From a virus, in IMG/VR virus record IMGVR_UViG_3300001844_000164, positions 1 through 54,565 of that record: a stretch of 54,565 nucleotides of DNA. One strand, written 5' to 3'. The position numbers were made by a program, and so were the translations under genes. Position 1 is the stretch's first letter; each line of letters starts with the position of its first letter. The notes beneath the pieces are model-generated. The model did not search any database and had not been told where the DNA came from. It saw only the letters and a program-made list of their open reading frames with translations. Below are positions 44,382 to 52,219 of this stretch, piece after piece.

Positions 44382-44797
44382 GGCATCTTGATCGGTTCGA
44401 TGGTGATCGTGCGCCCGGCGGTGGTGACGCTCGGCTTAACCCCCTGACGGTACGGCAGGTCGTTCAGCGCCGCGGGCAGCCGACCAGCGGCAATCTCCCC
44501 TTCGGTCCAGTCCATCGCGGCGGCGTTCCAAAGGATCGCGCCCATGTGGTCCTCGGACGTGTCGCCCTCCGCCCAGGCCAGGATGTGGCGCAGGAGCGAG
44601 TCCTGGTAGTGCGACAAAGCGATGCCCTTCATCCAATTGTTCCGCGAGTACTTCCTGGCGCCGTCTTCAAAGCGGCGCGCAATCCGCCGCAACGAGCACG
44701 GCGGGATTGCGTGGAAATGACCCTTTCCCACCGAGGCGTCGCGAACAGCCCCGGTCCCGTACTCGGTACGGCTTCCTGTGTCTGGTAGTGAGTTCAT
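44378..44797 (-). CDS. dATP/dGTP diphosphohydrolase-like (DUF5664) protein
   Basis: A 139-residue protein; the ATG at 44797 overlaps the stop of the previous gene (ATGA). Key segments are GKGHFHAIPPCSLRRIARRFEDGARKYSRNNW, HYQDSLLRHILAWAEGDTSEDHMGAILWNAAAM and TEGEIAAGRLP. They match the DUF5664 family, described as the N-terminal domain of dATP/dGTP diphosphohydrolases. Such enzymes adjust deoxynucleotide pools; in phages with 2-aminoadenine DNA, relatives supply the modified-base pathway. No PurZ-like gene is visible here, so base replacement is not supported. The N-terminal ~18 residues are variable. Confidence 0.72.
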   Translation of the reverse strand: MNSLPDTGSRTEYGTGAVRDASVGKGHFHAIPPCSLRRIARRFEDGARKYSRNNWMKGIALSHYQDSLLRHILAWAEGDTSEDHMGAILWNAAAMDWTEGEIAAGRLPAALNDLPYRQGVKPSVTTAGRTITIEPIKMP

Positions 44798-45171
44798 CGA
44801 GAGAAAATTTCCCAGCCGGCACGGTGGTGCAGCGTGCTCAAGGCAAGATTCACGTTGGTGCGGTGCCGCGTGCTTTTTGGGAGAAACGCCCATCGCCCGG
44901 CGGTGGTGACCCAAACGGCCAGCACGTCGAAATTGGGTGAGGTGCGGGTGTTGCGTTTAACGGAGATGCGGCAGTACGCCTTCCCTCCCATCGGGTGCGG
45001 GTTGCACCCCTTCACCTGGACGCGGTAGAGGCGTTTGCCTGTGTCGACGATCGCGTCGTAGCCGGGCGCCGAGGAAAACGGTACGCTCACCAGGAACCCC
45101 TTCGCCTGGGCGTCCATGACGAAGCGGGCCTCCGTCTCGCGGCCGAAATCCAGATGCTTGGCGGTGGTCAT
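44794..45171 (-). CDS. PD-(D/E)XK nuclease (resolvase-like)
   Basis: A 125-residue single-domain nuclease. E14 (GRETEARFV), D39 (GYDAIVD) and Q52-V-K54 (RVQVKG) give the E...D...QxK pattern of PD-(D/E)XK enzymes, similar to the PDDEXK_5 family and some Holliday-junction resolvase-like proteins. It would cut branched or foreign DNA or help process replication intermediates. It overlaps both neighbours by ATGA within the replication operon. Since a RuvC-like resolvase is also present at 51243, a nuclease function other than junction resolution is possible. Confidence 0.75.
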   Translation of the reverse strand: MTTAKHLDFGRETEARFVMDAQAKGFLVSVPFSSAPGYDAIVDTGKRLYRVQVKGCNPHPMGGKAYCRISVKRNTRTSPNFDVLAVWVTTAGRWAFLPKSTRHRTNVNLALSTLHHRAGWEIFSR

Positions 45172-47234
45172 TTTTTGTAGTGCTGGGCGACCTCGGCTTC
45201 CGCGGCCACCGGGAGATCCGCCGCCCAGGACGGCGTGGTCGTGAGCAGCCGCACGATTTCGTCCGGGGTCACGTTCTCGTCGACCTCAACGACAACCTCG
45301 TCGTGAACGTGAAACAGGACGCGGTGCCCGGCCCGCTCGATGTTGAGCATCCCGTGCAGGAACAGGTCACGCGCGACGGCCTGGACGTAGTTCTCAACCA
45401 GGAGCCCGCCGTAGGTGCGTTGGGGGATTCCCCGGGGATTGCCCGGCTTGCACATCCAGCCGGTCGCGGTGACCGCAAAGTACCGGAGCACGCGGCCGGA
45501 CGGCAGCTCGTTCTCGAACAGACCGTCGAGAGCCGACGCCTTGAAGTCTTTGTCGAACCGGTCCCAGAGGCCCTTAATCAACTGATTCGATCGGCGGAAC
45601 GACGTGACCTGGAGCCACGAATTGACCCAGACATTTCGTGTCTGCTCGTCTGCCTCGTTGGTAAAGAACATGAGCGCCTTCTTCGACGGGGCGTGCCCGA
45701 GCTCCTGAACCAACCAAAGCAGGTAGCTCTTGAATTCCTCGACCGCCTTGTCGCTCGGCTTGACTCCAAACACCGCCAGGAACTCCTCCTCATTCCCGAG
45801 GTAGCCGCGCGCCATCTCGACGAACTTGTGCCAGCCGGCGCCGTAACCCAGGGCGAGCACGCGCGCCTTGGCCAACGCGTAAACCTGCGGAGCCTCCTTC
45901 TTCAGGTTGCCGGCGGTCCAACCCATCGAGGTGCGGGCGTGAGCCTCGTAGGGGCCCATGCCGGCCGCGCAGAGCGTGAGGAAATCAAGGTTGCCGACCG
46001 CCCAGTTGAGCACCCGCGGCTCGATCTGTGACAGGTCCGCGATGACCATCTTCCGGCCTGGGCCGGCGACGATCCTGGCTCGAACGTCGACGACGTAGGC
46101 GGCGCCCTTCGCCGAGTCCATCCAGCCAAACTCCGCGTCGAAGCAAAGCGGCGCCTTCATCAGGTTCTGCAAATTGAACTTGGCCGCACCGCTCCACCTT
46201 CCGGTCTTCGCGGCGCCCATGTACTTGAGGCCCAGGGCGGCACGGCCGTCCGGGCGGATGCGGGCCTGGAGCGCCCGGTAGACCGACAGGGCCCGGTCGA
46301 TGCGGCGATAGCGGCCGAGCTCGATCACCGCAGGGACGCGCTCGCCGTACTCGTCGAGCCACTCCAAAAACTCCTTCGCCTTTTGGGCCGTCGTGGACGG
46401 CGGCGGCACGCCGCACTTCAAGCACTCCTTGTCCAGGGCGGCCTTGCTCCGGAGGGCAACAGGCTTGCCGTGCTCGTCCTCGGTATCCACCCAAGGAATA
46501 CGCTTGCGGACGTGATGAAGCGCCGTCTCGAGGACGCTGATGTCCCGGTCCACGGCCGCCCGGTCAACCGGGACGCCGCGAAATTCGATTTCGGCGGTGT
46601 GCAGCGATGCCTGGCGCTCATGCTCGGGCCACCCGGGCGACAGGTGAGCCCAGAGCAGCCAGCACAGCGCGGCGTCCTCGAGGGCATAGGTCAGCACGCG
46701 GTCGCGTTCGCTCACGGGCACGTCGTTCCAGCGCACGCCGTCCATGTCGGAGCGCACCGCCTTATCCAACTTGACGCGGAATTGGCACTCGGCCGCCTGG
46801 GCAATCGCCCTGGGAAGGTGCGAGTAGACCGCCAGGTCGGCGGTGTCGTGCCAGACCTTCCAGGCTTCCGCCTTGGACATGTCAGGGCCCCAGACGGTCA
46901 TGTCCGGCACCTTGCGCTGCTCGACCAGGCGCTCGAACACATGGCGATCGAAGTTCGCGTTGTGACTCACCCAGACGCGGCCGGCAACCTTCTCCCAGGG
47001 CGCCGTGCGCGGGTCGCCCACATACTGCACGTCGGGCGCGTAAATGGACACCATGTAGGCATCCCATTCCGGGTGGCGGCAGTAACCGTAGTTGCCTGAA
47101 AGCTCGACGGTGCAGGGCGTCGTGCCATCGCGCCGCGCCTTCTTCTCCGACCGGTAAAAGGTCTCGAAGTCGACGGCAACGGCATCCTGGCCTCCGGTGG
47201 TGGAGGCCAGCAGGGCTTGGATTTCGGCTCTCAC
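45168..47234 (-). CDS. DNA polymerase, family A (Pol I-type)
   Basis: GTG start at 47234 overlaps the upstream stop (GTGA); 688 residues. Residues 22/24 (VDFETFY), SHNANFDRHVF and YALEDA mark a 3'-5' proofreading exonuclease. The polymerase part has KTGRWSGAAKFNLQNL, motif A VIADLSQIEPR (D near 398), motif B with R-x-x-x-x-x-x-YG (RVLALGYGAGWHKF) and motif C HVHDEVVVEV (D near 644). It lacks the 5'-3' exonuclease domain of bacterial Pol I, as in phage enzymes such as T7 gene 5. It is the replicative polymerase of this phage. Confidence 0.93.
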   Translation of the reverse strand: MRAEIQALLASTTGGQDAVAVDFETFYRSEKKARRDGTTPCTVELSGNYGYCRHPEWDAYMVSIYAPDVQYVGDPRTAPWEKVAGRVWVSHNANFDRHVFERLVEQRKVPDMTVWGPDMSKAEAWKVWHDTADLAVYSHLPRAIAQAAECQFRVKLDKAVRSDMDGVRWNDVPVSERDRVLTYALEDAALCWLLWAHLSPGWPEHERQASLHTAEIEFRGVPVDRAAVDRDISVLETALHHVRKRIPWVDTEDEHGKPVALRSKAALDKECLKCGVPPPSTTAQKAKEFLEWLDEYGERVPAVIELGRYRRIDRALSVYRALQARIRPDGRAALGLKYMGAAKTGRWSGAAKFNLQNLMKAPLCFDAEFGWMDSAKGAAYVVDVRARIVAGPGRKMVIADLSQIEPRVLNWAVGNLDFLTLCAAGMGPYEAHARTSMGWTAGNLKKEAPQVYALAKARVLALGYGAGWHKFVEMARGYLGNEEEFLAVFGVKPSDKAVEEFKSYLLWLVQELGHAPSKKALMFFTNEADEQTRNVWVNSWLQVTSFRRSNQLIKGLWDRFDKDFKASALDGLFENELPSGRVLRYFAVTATGWMCKPGNPRGIPQRTYGGLLVENYVQAVARDLFLHGMLNIERAGHRVLFHVHDEVVVEVDENVTPDEIVRLLTTTPSWAADLPVAAEAEVAQHYKK

Positions 47235-47437
47235 TTGCTGGTACGCAGCAGCACCAGGGCGATCTCGCCCGTCGCGTTGTTGGTCACAATCTCGACCGGC
47301 CACCCGCTTTTCCGGGTGATCCGCTGCCGCTCACGCTCGAGCCAGGCGCGGTAGGTCATAGGCCCATCGCGGGTCTCGACCATGTCTTCCTCCTTGCCGA
47401 CCACCGTGATGTAGTGGAGTATCCGGTCCGTGTTCAT
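47231..47437 (-). CDS. Hypothetical 68-aa protein
   Basis: Begins with the ATG at 47437, just after the motif ATCCCTACCA (in leftward orientation) and an inverted-repeat hairpin. Ends with a GTGA overlap to the polymerase gene. The product MNTDRILHYITVVGKEEDMVE... has a beta-like start and a charged helical middle (YRAWLERERQRITRK). I do not recognise the family. It is probably translated as the leader gene of the polymerase and may have a role in its expression. Confidence 0.65.
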   Translation of the reverse strand: MNTDRILHYITVVGKEEDMVETRDGPMTYRAWLERERQRITRKSGWPVEIVTNNATGEIALVLLRTSK

Positions 47438-47466
47438 TCTGTCCTTGGTAGGGATGTGTGAATACA

Positions 47467-47498
47467 CCCCAGGGCGGCGTTCGCGCGCCGCCCCGGGG
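47467..47498. promoter_or_regulatory. Strong hairpin between 47506 and 47437 genes
   Basis: GGGCGGCG (47472-47479) pairs with CGCCGCCC (47486-47493); flanking CCCC and GGGG extend the stem to 12 bp with one mismatched pair. There is no T run on either side, so it is not a typical terminator. It may be an attenuator, processing site or mRNA stabiliser in the leftward operon. Confidence 0.6.
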
Positions 47499-47505
47499 CC
47501 CTGAA

Positions 47506-48276
47506 TCAGGCTGCTCCGTAGTTCGCGGTGATCCACTCGACGACCTCGGCCGGGAGCGGGTCTCCCTTGGCGATACGAGGCTCGTACCATGAGTTCTGCG
47601 GACCGCTCACCAGCGTGGCGGACAGCGTCCAGGAATGGGTCCAGGCAGCGGCCTTGTTGAACAGCGCCCGGTGATTGAGGCCCTTGGTCTCGATCCCCTT
47701 GCCAAGGGCCAGCTTGTGGGCGTGCTCGAAGACGCGCCGCCAGACCTCGCGGTATCCGCCGCGCTGGTACGAGCACTTGGCCGCGGTCAGCTCGAGCTTG
47801 CCGGCCTTGAGGACGAACTCGCCGCTGGTGTCGCCATCGGGCTTGATGACCAGGTAACCGATCCGCCCGGCTTCCTCGACCCGGTTGCGGTACTGGTTGT
47901 CGAAATCGACCGCGTATCCGGCCTTGGCCGCCTCCTGGGCGCTCTGGAACGTGCGCCGGTTCTTGTCCTCCGGCGAACCGTACTTGATCTCGCGACCGTC
48001 GCGCCAGGTCTCGCGGTAGAACTTCATCACCTCGACGGGGATGACCTTGACGGTCTCACCGAGGAGGATGTTCCCGAGCACCAGGTTTCCGGCCTTGTTG
48101 CGGAACTGGGTGGCCAGGGGGCCGACGTTGTTGACCAAGCCGAGGACCGGCACCTCGACGTCGCGGGCGACGTCGTCGTACTGGTCGGCGTTGTAGTTAC
48201 CGAGCTCGGCCGGAGAGGCCGGGACAATGGCGGCCGAGGGTTCCTCGACTGCGCCGGGTGTGATCTTGGTTTTCAT
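47506..48276 (-). CDS. Conserved phage protein next to DUF2800 (possible ssDNA-binding)
   Basis: A 256-residue protein. The N-terminus (TPGAVEEPSAAIVPASPAELGNYNADQYDDVARDVEVPVLGLVNNVGP) is a recognisable start of a family that is common beside DUF2800 nucleases in phages. It is acidic near the N-terminus and has a beta-rich middle (LGNILLGETVKVIPVEVMKFY). No catalytic motif is visible. A single-stranded DNA-binding or annealing role is often assumed from position, but the sequence does not prove it. The start follows TTTTC 5 nt downstream of the next gene. Confidence 0.65.
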   Translation of the reverse strand: MKTKITPGAVEEPSAAIVPASPAELGNYNADQYDDVARDVEVPVLGLVNNVGPLATQFRNKAGNLVLGNILLGETVKVIPVEVMKFYRETWRDGREIKYGSPEDKNRRTFQSAQEAAKAGYAVDFDNQYRNRVEEAGRIGYLVIKPDGDTSGEFVLKAGKLELTAAKCSYQRGGYREVWRRVFEHAHKLALGKGIETKGLNHRALFNKAAAWTHSWTLSATLVSGPQNSWYEPRIAKGDPLPAEVVEWITANYGAA

Positions 48277-48285
48277 GGGACGAAA

Positions 48286-49431
48286 TCAGATTTTGGCGGG
48301 GCGGGCCCGCACCAGCTTTGGCGTCGGCTCCGGGCGCTCGACCGCATCCAGGTCGACCAGGCGCTGCCCAAACGCGGCAACGACCTGCGCCTTCTCACCG
48401 CGAGCCGCGCGGCTCTTGAGGGTGTCCTCGACCTTGGTCCAGGACAACGTGGCGGCGTCGATGAGATCCTGGGCCGAGATGCCAAACTCCTGGGCGGCCA
48501 GGAGAAGGCCCTCCGGGCTCGTCACGCGGCGCCGGCCCTTGGTCCAGTCAATGACGTAGCCGGCAGGGACGTTGTCGGCGCTCTCGAGGGCCGCGGTGAG
48601 GTTGTGGTGCCGCACCGACGCGGCCCATGTCTCCATGAGCCCAGCCAGCTCCTGGAGCTGCGCCCGCTGCACGGGGTCCTTGACCTCGCTTGCGTGCGTC
48701 TGCTGCGGAACGGCGGGCCGTTGACCGTAGCCCTCTGGGTCGTAAGCCCGCCCGAGCTGGTCGGCGATGCGGCGGAGGGCCACGCAACGGCCGGCGGCGC
48801 CGCAGTAGCGGCAGACGTCGTAGCTCGGGTTCAGGCTCGCGCCGCGATACCTCTTTGTGTCGGTCGCCCGGGCGCGGGCCAGGTTGCTGAAGATCTCGAG
48901 CTTGAGGCGCGGCACGTCAGCCCGGGTGAACGGCTCGCTCGTCCGCGTGACCGCGTTCAGCCGAGGCATGACGAAGTGAACGTGGATGCGCTCGACCCCC
49001 GGGAACCGCCAATCCTCAAAGATCCCGATCACATAGTCCTTACCCTGGAGGTTGATCTCCGCGTCGGGCACCTCCTTGGCCCTGACGAATTTCCAATCCA
49101 AAAGGTGCGCGGTGCCGTCATGGCAAACAATCAGGCGGTCGCAGTAACCCCAGCGCCCTTCGATCGTGTTAACTTTGAACTCATTGATCACGCTGGAGTC
49201 CAGCTCCGTGAGCTGCGAGGCATAGTGCTCGCAGATGGCGACCATGCGCTCCTCGAACCCGCTTTCCAGCTCGCCGGAGTCACCGGACTCCAGGGCGGCG
49301 TGCCCGCGGGTGCCCTGCTCGGTCACCCAATGCGCCCGCTTGCCGGACGGCTGCGGCCGGTAGCCGGGGCACATAGCCAGGGCGCCCTGTTGGGACGCGC
49401 TGCGCTCGGCGTGCGGACGTTCGTTGCTCAT
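48286..49431 (-). CDS. DUF2800/PD-(D/E)XK RecB/Cas4-type nuclease
   Basis: A 381-residue protein with the nuclease core E84 (INEFKV), D98 (GYCDRLIV) and D112-W-K114 (LLDWKF), and a cysteine cluster (YDVCRYCGAAGRC near 225-237) typical of 4Fe-4S Cas4/AddB-like nucleases. An early Cys (MCPGYRP) may supply the remaining ligand. DUF2800 proteins occur in replication-recombination clusters of phages, and act as exonucleases in recombination or repair by analogy. Upstream are two direct repeats of GATGTATTAC, which could be a regulatory site. Confidence 0.82.
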   Translation of the reverse strand: MSNERPHAERSASQQGALAMCPGYRPQPSGKRAHWVTEQGTRGHAALESGDSGELESGFEERMVAICEHYASQLTELDSSVINEFKVNTIEGRWGYCDRLIVCHDGTAHLLDWKFVRAKEVPDAEINLQGKDYVIGIFEDWRFPGVERIHVHFVMPRLNAVTRTSEPFTRADVPRLKLEIFSNLARARATDTKRYRGASLNPSYDVCRYCGAAGRCVALRRIADQLGRAYDPEGYGQRPAVPQQTHASEVKDPVQRAQLQELAGLMETWAASVRHHNLTAALESADNVPAGYVIDWTKGRRRVTSPEGLLLAAQEFGISAQDLIDAATLSWTKVEDTLKSRAARGEKAQVVAAFGQRLVDLDAVERPEPTPKLVRARPAKI

Positions 49432-49473
49432 GCCGCCGAGCGAAGCGATCCCGACCAGGCTGTCACCTGCGCG

Positions 49474-49494
49474 GATGTATTACAGATGTATTAC
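49474..49494 (-). repeat. Direct repeats GATGTATTAC, 11 bp apart
   Basis: GATGTATTAC (49474-49483) and GATGTATTAC (49485-49494), reading GTAATACATC in leftward orientation. Single copies of the core GTAATACA occur at about 51775 and 52803-52810, each 40-70 nt upstream of a leftward start codon. A shared operator or promoter element is possible. Confidence 0.5.
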
Positions 49495-49664
49495 TCCCGC
49501 TGCCGCATTTCGCGGCACTTCTGGAACACGTCCTCCTCCACCAGGCGCAGGACGCCCAGCGCCTCGCAGATGCTCATGTCCGCTTCTTGCTGGTAGCGGT
49601 TGAGGAGCGAGAGGATTTCGCGGTGGAGCATTTCGGGCGCCGAGGGCTGTTGCGTGTCTTCCAT
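49491..49664 (-). CDS. Small helical protein, 57 aa, overlapping
   Basis: ATG at 49664, TAA at 49491-49493. The product has a helix-rich composition (PEMLHREILSLLNRYQQEADMSICEALGVLRLVEEDVFQKCREMRQRE) with a coiled-coil-like pattern. It overlaps the 3' end of the 49574-49963 gene by 91 nt in another frame. The high GC3 and clean helix make it more convincing than the last third of the neighbouring frame. I do not recognise it, and it could be an accessory regulator or inhibitor. Confidence 0.6.
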   Translation of the reverse strand: MEDTQQPSAPEMLHREILSLLNRYQQEADMSICEALGVLRLVEEDVFQKCREMRQRE

Positions 49665-49963
49665 TGGTGAAGCGGATTCGCGATGAAGAGCGGAGTGAGA
49701 GGTCCGACGTAGGCGCAGGCCACATTGAAGTCGAAATACTCGATCGCCTCGTCACGGTCCATGCCCTGGTCCATCAGGATCTCAAGGCACATCGCCATCG
49801 AGTACACCGCCCGCACCTCGTTTTCTTCGCAGCCGTCGTCCGGGAAGAACCCGAGGAAAGCGGCATCGAAACCGTCGGCCAAGAGTGAGCTTTTGTCGTA
49901 GTCATCGAGGGCATCGCAGATGTCCTTGCGCGTTGGATACGTCTTTGCGGTGGGCTTTTTCAT
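49574..49963 (-). CDS. Hypothetical 129-aa protein
   Basis: Begins with ATG at 49963, ATGA-overlapping the helicase gene. The N-terminal ~95 residues look real and conserved-like: TRKDICDALDDYDKSSLLADGFDAAFLGFF, DRDEAIEYFDFNVACAYVGPLTPLF. The last ~30 residues (KTRNSPRRPKCSTAKSSRSSTATSK) are of different character and lie over the start of the 49491 gene. They may be a true tail or indicate that the reading frame ends early by frameshift or sequencing error. Acidic, no motif of known function. Confidence 0.6.
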   Translation of the reverse strand: MKKPTAKTYPTRKDICDALDDYDKSSLLADGFDAAFLGFFPDDGCEENEVRAVYSMAMCLEILMDQGMDRDEAIEYFDFNVACAYVGPLTPLFIANPLHQWKTRNSPRRPKCSTAKSSRSSTATSKKRT

Positions 49964-51246
49964 GTGGTTAGTGGGTCAAGATCTCCATCGTTGATCGTCT
50001 CGATCTGGTTGGCTTTTCGCTCCACCGCCGCCTTCACGCGGCGCTCGATGCTGTTCTCGAGCGTGAGCACGGTGCGGAACGCGGGCGTCTTCTGCCCCAC
50101 CCGGCGGTTGCGGCCCAGGGCCTGGACCAGGTCGCGGGCGTTCTCCGGGGGCGAGATCAGCGAGTGCCGCGGAAACCTGCCGTGCGTATCATGCAGACTG
50201 ATACCAACACCGCCGGCGCCGGTCTGAAGCACCAGGCAGCGCGAGCGGTCAGCCTGGAACAGGTCGATCGCATGCTCGCGGTCCCGGTCCGACGCACGAC
50301 CGTCGATGACGTGCGCCGCGAGCGCCTGGGAAACTGCGTCGATTGAGTCGTGGAAGTTCAGGAAAATGGGCACGCTCAAGCCCGAGGACATCAGGTCGCG
50401 GGCCAGGTCGATGATCGCCGGCACCTTTGCGAGCTCGGCCAACTGACGTGCGCGCAGCCGCTCGACCGCCGAGTTGATCGCCTCACGCTTCAACGCCTCG
50501 AGCTCGGACACGCGCGACCACGCGGCCTCCATGCGCTCCAGGTCAGCCTCCTTCGCGGGCAACTCACGCACGTCGGTGGTGGCCTCCGGGAAACCAGGGA
50601 TCTCGTCGTAGCTCTTGCGGTGGCCCCGACTCGGAAACAGCTCGGAATTCAAACGCTTCAGAGCTGACGGGTCATGCCTGGAATCGAACACGAAACCAAA
50701 CCCGTCACGGATGACGCCGAACCGAGCCTGGAACGCTTGCCAACCAAAGTGATCGCCGTCGTGCAGCCCGAGCAAATACCCGGTCGCGTAGAGGTCGGTG
50801 GGGTCCACCGCGAGCGTGGCGCTCATCACCAGGGTGGGAATGCCCTGGCGCTTCGCAGCCGTGAGCAGCTTGGCATTCTGCGACGTGCGGTTCTTGCAGT
50901 AGTGCGCTTCGTCGAAGACCAGGAGCGTCGGCTTCGGCACCGTCCACCGCCACCGCCGATTTTTGATTTCCCACTCACCCCTGGCGGTGTGCCCGAGCTT
51001 GTGCTGCTCGTAGTTGGAAATACAGCGCACCGGGGCACCAACCGCTTTCGCCGCCCGGGTCCAATGGGGGATGACCACCTTGGGGCAGATGACCACCATC
51101 GGGTGCTGCATCTCGCGGGCGACAAACGACGCAACGAACGTCTTGCCGAAACCGGCTACTGAAGCCTCGGCCGAGGCGCCACGCTCACGCAGGAGCCTGA
51201 CGTGGTGGCCGATTGCGTCCTGCTGAAACGGCAGAGGCTCGATCAT
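49960..51246 (-). CDS. SF2 (SNF2-type) helicase
   Basis: The ATG at 51246 overlaps the RuvC-like gene (ATGA); 428 residues. Motif Q-like start (PFQQDAIGHHV), Walker A-type AGFGKT (K35), motif II DEAH (112-115), MSATLA (motif III), LQTGAGGVGISLHD (motif V) and QALGRNRRVGQK (motif VI). These define an SF2 helicase of the SNF2/DEAD type. In phages such proteins help recombination, replication restart or branch migration. It is probably the helicase partner for the neighbouring nucleases. Confidence 0.88.
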   Translation of the reverse strand: MIEPLPFQQDAIGHHVRLLRERGASAEASVAGFGKTFVASFVAREMQHPMVVICPKVVIPHWTRAAKAVGAPVRCISNYEQHKLGHTARGEWEIKNRRWRWTVPKPTLLVFDEAHYCKNRTSQNAKLLTAAKRQGIPTLVMSATLAVDPTDLYATGYLLGLHDGDHFGWQAFQARFGVIRDGFGFVFDSRHDPSALKRLNSELFPSRGHRKSYDEIPGFPEATTDVRELPAKEADLERMEAAWSRVSELEALKREAINSAVERLRARQLAELAKVPAIIDLARDLMSSGLSVPIFLNFHDSIDAVSQALAAHVIDGRASDRDREHAIDLFQADRSRCLVLQTGAGGVGISLHDTHGRFPRHSLISPPENARDLVQALGRNRRVGQKTPAFRTVLTLENSIERRVKAAVERKANQIETINDGDLDPLTT

Positions 51247-51731
51247 GGCTCTTCCCACCGGTTCCAGTCGAACGGCAGACGATTGACGACGTACTGGCTG
51301 ATGAGCAGCGCGTCCGCGATCGCCAGGGTGACCTTGAGGTCGGGGAACATGCCTTGGGCGATCGCCTTGAGCTGTCGCTTACGGTCAGGGCCCTGGCCAA
51401 TGACGTCAGGAGCCACCACCTTCTGCCACGCTTGCGGCGTGAAACAGCGCACCGGGATGCCCGACACCCGGAGGGCGCTCACCCAGGCTCCGTAGTTCTC
51501 CCCAAACGCGAACGCCGCGCTCACCCCCATCGCCGGCGAGGCCCAGACCTTCTCGATCAACGCAACGATCGGGAACACCGACAGATTGTTGGCGCGCAGG
51601 AACGCGCAGAGCTTCACCAGGTCCTGCGGCCCCGAATACGCGCAGACGCTGGCAATCGTGCCGTCAGGCCGGCGGACGACGTAGCCACCGGACGCCCCGG
51701 GATCGATGGCAACAAAAAGGGAGGGCTGCAT
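51243..51731 (-). CDS. RuvC-like Holliday junction resolvase
   Basis: A 162-residue protein with an RNase H-like fold signature: D10 in VAIDPGASGG, E60 in ALIEKVW and D140 in LAIADALLI, plus AFAFGENYGAWVSAL and GIPVRCFTPQAWQK. This is the layout of phage RuvC-like resolvases. The ATG at 51731 follows a CACAGG sequence 0-8 nt upstream. The reverse strand upstream shows TTCACG, a 16-nt spacer and TATCAC, a possible leftward promoter. It resolves recombination or replication intermediates before packaging. Confidence 0.85.
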   Translation of the reverse strand: MQPSLFVAIDPGASGGYVVRRPDGTIASVCAYSGPQDLVKLCAFLRANNLSVFPIVALIEKVWASPAMGVSAAFAFGENYGAWVSALRVSGIPVRCFTPQAWQKVVAPDVIGQGPDRKRQLKAIAQGMFPDLKVTLAIADALLISQYVVNRLPFDWNRWEEP

Positions 51732-51780
51732 CCTGTGTGGTGATACAGGACACGGCCCTCCCGTGAAGAGGCTTGTTGTA

Positions 51781-52125
51781 TTACGCCGCCAGGTGCTTGT
51801 ACCTGAACTCCTCGCTTCTGCGCGGGTGGTAGAGGCGATGCCGGCGGCTCATAATCTTTCGCACCGCCGATTCGCTCACGTTGAAACGCTTGGCCACGTC
51901 GATCACCGACAGGAACGTGGTCGTGGAGACCGCGTAGATGTCGTCGTGCAACGCTTCCGTCATCTCCACCCGCACCTTGGCGCGCGGCGTGGCCACGCGA
52001 GGAATCGATGCGAGCACCTGGCGATCGACCTTGGGCGCCGCCGGCTTGTCCAGATTCGGGCAATGCTTGGCGACCAGAAACTCGAGCGCACGCATCGCCG
52101 AGCTCGCCGATTCAGCGTAGCTCAT
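51781..52125 (-). CDS. HTH domain protein
   Basis: The ATG at 52125 has an excellent Shine-Dalgarno (AAGGAGG, 6 nt upstream), in contrast to the late genes. The product is 114 residues. Its middle (LHDDIYAVSTTTFLSVIDVAKRFNVSESAVRKIMSRRHRLYHPRR) contains a helix-turn-helix of the sigma-70 region 4 / LuxR-like or replication-initiator-like shape (IDVAKRFNVSESAVRKI). The N-terminus is MSYAESASSAMRALEFLVAKH. It may be a transcription regulator of early genes or bind DNA in replication. It overlaps the tiny membrane protein by 14 nt. Confidence 0.7.
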   Translation of the reverse strand: MSYAESASSAMRALEFLVAKHCPNLDKPAAPKVDRQVLASIPRVATPRAKVRVEMTEALHDDIYAVSTTTFLSVIDVAKRFNVSESAVRKIMSRRHRLYHPRRSEEFRYKHLAA

Positions 52126-52219
52126 CGTCGTCCTCCTTCCGCGGCTTGATGAACGGCCACACCGCGACCAGCGCGATCGCGAACAGCGTGAGGTAGATCC
52201 AGTCAACGATGCGGCTCAT
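52112..52219 (-). CDS. Tiny single-pass membrane protein, 35 aa
   Basis: ATG at 52219 overlapping the previous stop (ATGA), preceded by GAGGAG, and ending 14 nt inside the HTH gene. The product MSRIVDWIYLTLFAIALVAVW has one clear transmembrane segment followed by PFIKPRKEDDDELR. Too short for automatic detection. Coupled spacing and the ribosome binding site make it credible. Its role is unknown; small early membrane proteins often affect host physiology or superinfection. Confidence 0.65.
   Translation of the reverse strand: MSRIVDWIYLTLFAIALVAVWPFIKPRKEDDDELR

Noticed and set aside
43251-44447. 398-aa plus-strand open frame opposite the primase-helicase
   Set aside because: Antisense to a gene with Walker and primase motifs; no independent start signal or domain.
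42246-44797. Z-genome (2-aminoadenine) pathway
   Set aside because: Only the DUF5664-like enzyme is present; no adenylosuccinate-synthetase-like PurZ gene could be seen, so this is not claimed.
47635-49596. 653-aa plus-strand open frame
   Set aside because: It lies opposite the DUF2800 and neighbouring replication genes, which have clear motifs, and its product is an Arg/Gly/Leu-rich antisense-type sequence.
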